From Elmis aenea (lineage: Eukaryota > Arthropoda > Insecta > Coleoptera > Elmidae): a DNA stretch of 64,000 nt. Location: NCBI GenBank assembly GCA_947652605.1, contig OX393584.1:31607467-31671466 (forward strand), written 5' to 3'. A model generated the notes under the pieces. It was not told the origin of the DNA. It saw only the letters and a list, made by a program, of their open reading frames with translations, and searched no databases. This document shows, one piece after another, positions 63,001-64,000 of the stretch. A program made the translations under genes and the position numbers. Each line of letters starts with the position of its first letter. The stretch's first letter is position 1.

Positions 63001-63499
63001 ATGTACAAGTTCGAGGACTATGGAAGCTTATCATGGAAATTGTCAATTTTTAAGTACAGATCAATGTAACTGTAGGTCCAGGTACAATTAAATTATGAAA
63101 TTCATGCTTTTGAAGCGCAATTTAATTTCACTCTGACCGTAGAATTTTTAGTGGAATGTAGGAGTGGTATATGTAATTCGTCGATGGACCGTCGTCGTGC
63201 TGCTTAGCCTACTCCGACTCGTGTATAATTTGAGTATAAATTTAACTGAAGGTCATTCGTGTTGTGGACACTAGTAGCCTATTCGATAAAACGCTAGCAA
63301 GCGTTCGAATTTAAGCAAACTTGCTTTTCGTAAGTAAACGGTAACTTATTGATCCGGCCCTCAATATCTCACAGATGTCATGTTCTTGCTGTAATTGGGG
63401 CGAAACCCCGAGTATTTTATTTTTTCCTGGCGGATTAGTCTTGTTCGGAGTAAGTCGTGAGAATGAAAACTGAAAATGCGGCTGAAATGTGTTTTATGA

Positions 63500-63900
63500 A
63501 TATTATTGGTTAAAATCATGCTTTGATGTGCGTAGAGTGAAACTTTCTGAGCTAAAATGTATGCAACTAACAGTATGCGAACCCAGGCCAGTTGGTACGG
63601 TATCTCTCCTTCGATTATATAGTTACCAGCCAGTCCGCGATAGGCGCGCGGACACCCAATGGCTGCGTGCGACCGGTTGCTATGTGCCTCATGCCGGCAG
63701 CAGGGTTAAGCGTGCGCTTTACCAGGGTTCCGCACCACGGGAGCCCTCTCCATCGAACAACCCCTCAATCTACCCCATTTCACGACGATGTTCCTCTATA
63801 CCCCTCGAAATCCGGACGTTTTCCCAAATAAAATCCCACAAAATTAGCATCTCCAAGCCAAGTACTTGTTCGAAAAACACTCGATGTCTCTTGTAATAAA
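63500..63900 (+). other. GC-richer patch, candidate exon or promoter
   Basis: Composition shifts to GC-rich with CpGs (gtccgcgataggcgcgcgga, ggctgcgtgcgaccgg) and two overlapping plus-strand ORFs stay open for 80-135 codons. Neither translation resembles a known protein, and the Pro/Ser/Arg-rich readings differ completely between frames. By analogy with the GC-rich 32.1-32.9 kb region it may be a first exon or promoter. A repeat is equally possible. Confidence 0.3.
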
Positions 63901-64000
63901 TTACTTATTAACTATGACAATTTCAGGTAACCACCATATCTATATCGACATTTTTATTAACCTCATTTTTTTTACAAAGTTATTAATATCGCGATACCAT

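Larger units (their letters stand above)
33307..64000. other. Probable giant intron, no convincing exon
   Basis: From the donor at 33307 to the right edge no ORF resembles a known protein, and the expected RhoGAP or SH2 exons were not seen. The sequence is AT-rich and holds the transposable elements, microsatellites and single element ends listed separately. The stretches 37.4-42.3, 42.8-48.4, 54.6-55.8 and 59.3-63.4 kb contain nothing I could recognise. An unseen small gene or non-coding RNA cannot be excluded. Confidence 0.55.

Noticed and set aside
1..64000. CRISPR array, bacterial operon or provirus
   Set aside because: No regularly spaced direct repeats, no operon-like packed ORFs and no viral coding region; all genes are intron-containing animal genes.

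Overview
This window is a piece of an AT-rich animal nuclear genome, most likely an insect and perhaps a beetle. The genes have canonical GT-AG introns ranging from about 60 bp to about 15 kb. The product set is conserved in animals, and the non-coding DNA is dense in small DNA transposons. Species and order are inference; nothing in the sequence fixes them.

Five protein-coding genes can be supported. From left to right they are: an ER-resident FKBP2-type prolyl isomerase (minus, 3 exons, complete, ending KDEL); an SLC16 monocarboxylate transporter (plus, 5 exons, 665 aa, with a 14.8 kb first intron); a small zinc-ribbon protein of the UPF0547/C16orf87 family (minus, 3 exons, 138 aa); a nischarin homologue with a PX domain and leucine-rich repeats (plus, 4 exons, 459 aa); and the 5' part of a PI3-kinase regulatory-subunit-like gene (plus, SH3 then C1, six exons seen, running off the right of the window). 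The zinc-ribbon gene and nischarin are head to head with about 520 bp between start codons. The PI3K-regulatory-like gene has a second GC-rich 5' region with its own long ORF that merges in frame into the last C1 exon. It looks like an alternative promoter and first exon.

The non-coding DNA is a layered record of transposition. Elements with both ends and target-site duplications (TSDs) include hAT-type miniature elements with 8-bp TSDs (1.9, 13.9, 22.4, 36.0, 42.6, 51.4 and 58.1 kb); a pair of related TAGGGGTGGGC elements (37.1 and 48.4 kb); a Mutator-like miniature element with a 9-bp TSD (2.2 kb); a PIF/Harbinger deletion derivative with a recognisable but broken transposase fragment (11.5 kb); TA-flanked elements (52.4 and 57.0 kb); and two long fold-back elements (22.2 and 53.7 kb). 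Nesting gives relative ages: a hAT-like element sits in the 22-kb fold-back and carries a further inverted-repeat unit, and a tRNA-derived SINE sits in the 58-kb hAT element. A large imperfect inverted repeat lies at 5.6-9.0 kb in the transporter intron.

From 33.3 kb to the right edge I find no convincing coding exon. The simplest reading is one giant intron of the PI3K-regulatory-like gene, with a GC-richer patch near 63.5-63.9 kb that might be an exon or promoter. I saw no CRISPR array, prokaryotic operon, rRNA, functional tRNA gene or viral gene. The least described items are the domain layout and alternative 5' end of the PI3K-regulatory-like gene, and the element families defined here by their own ends.
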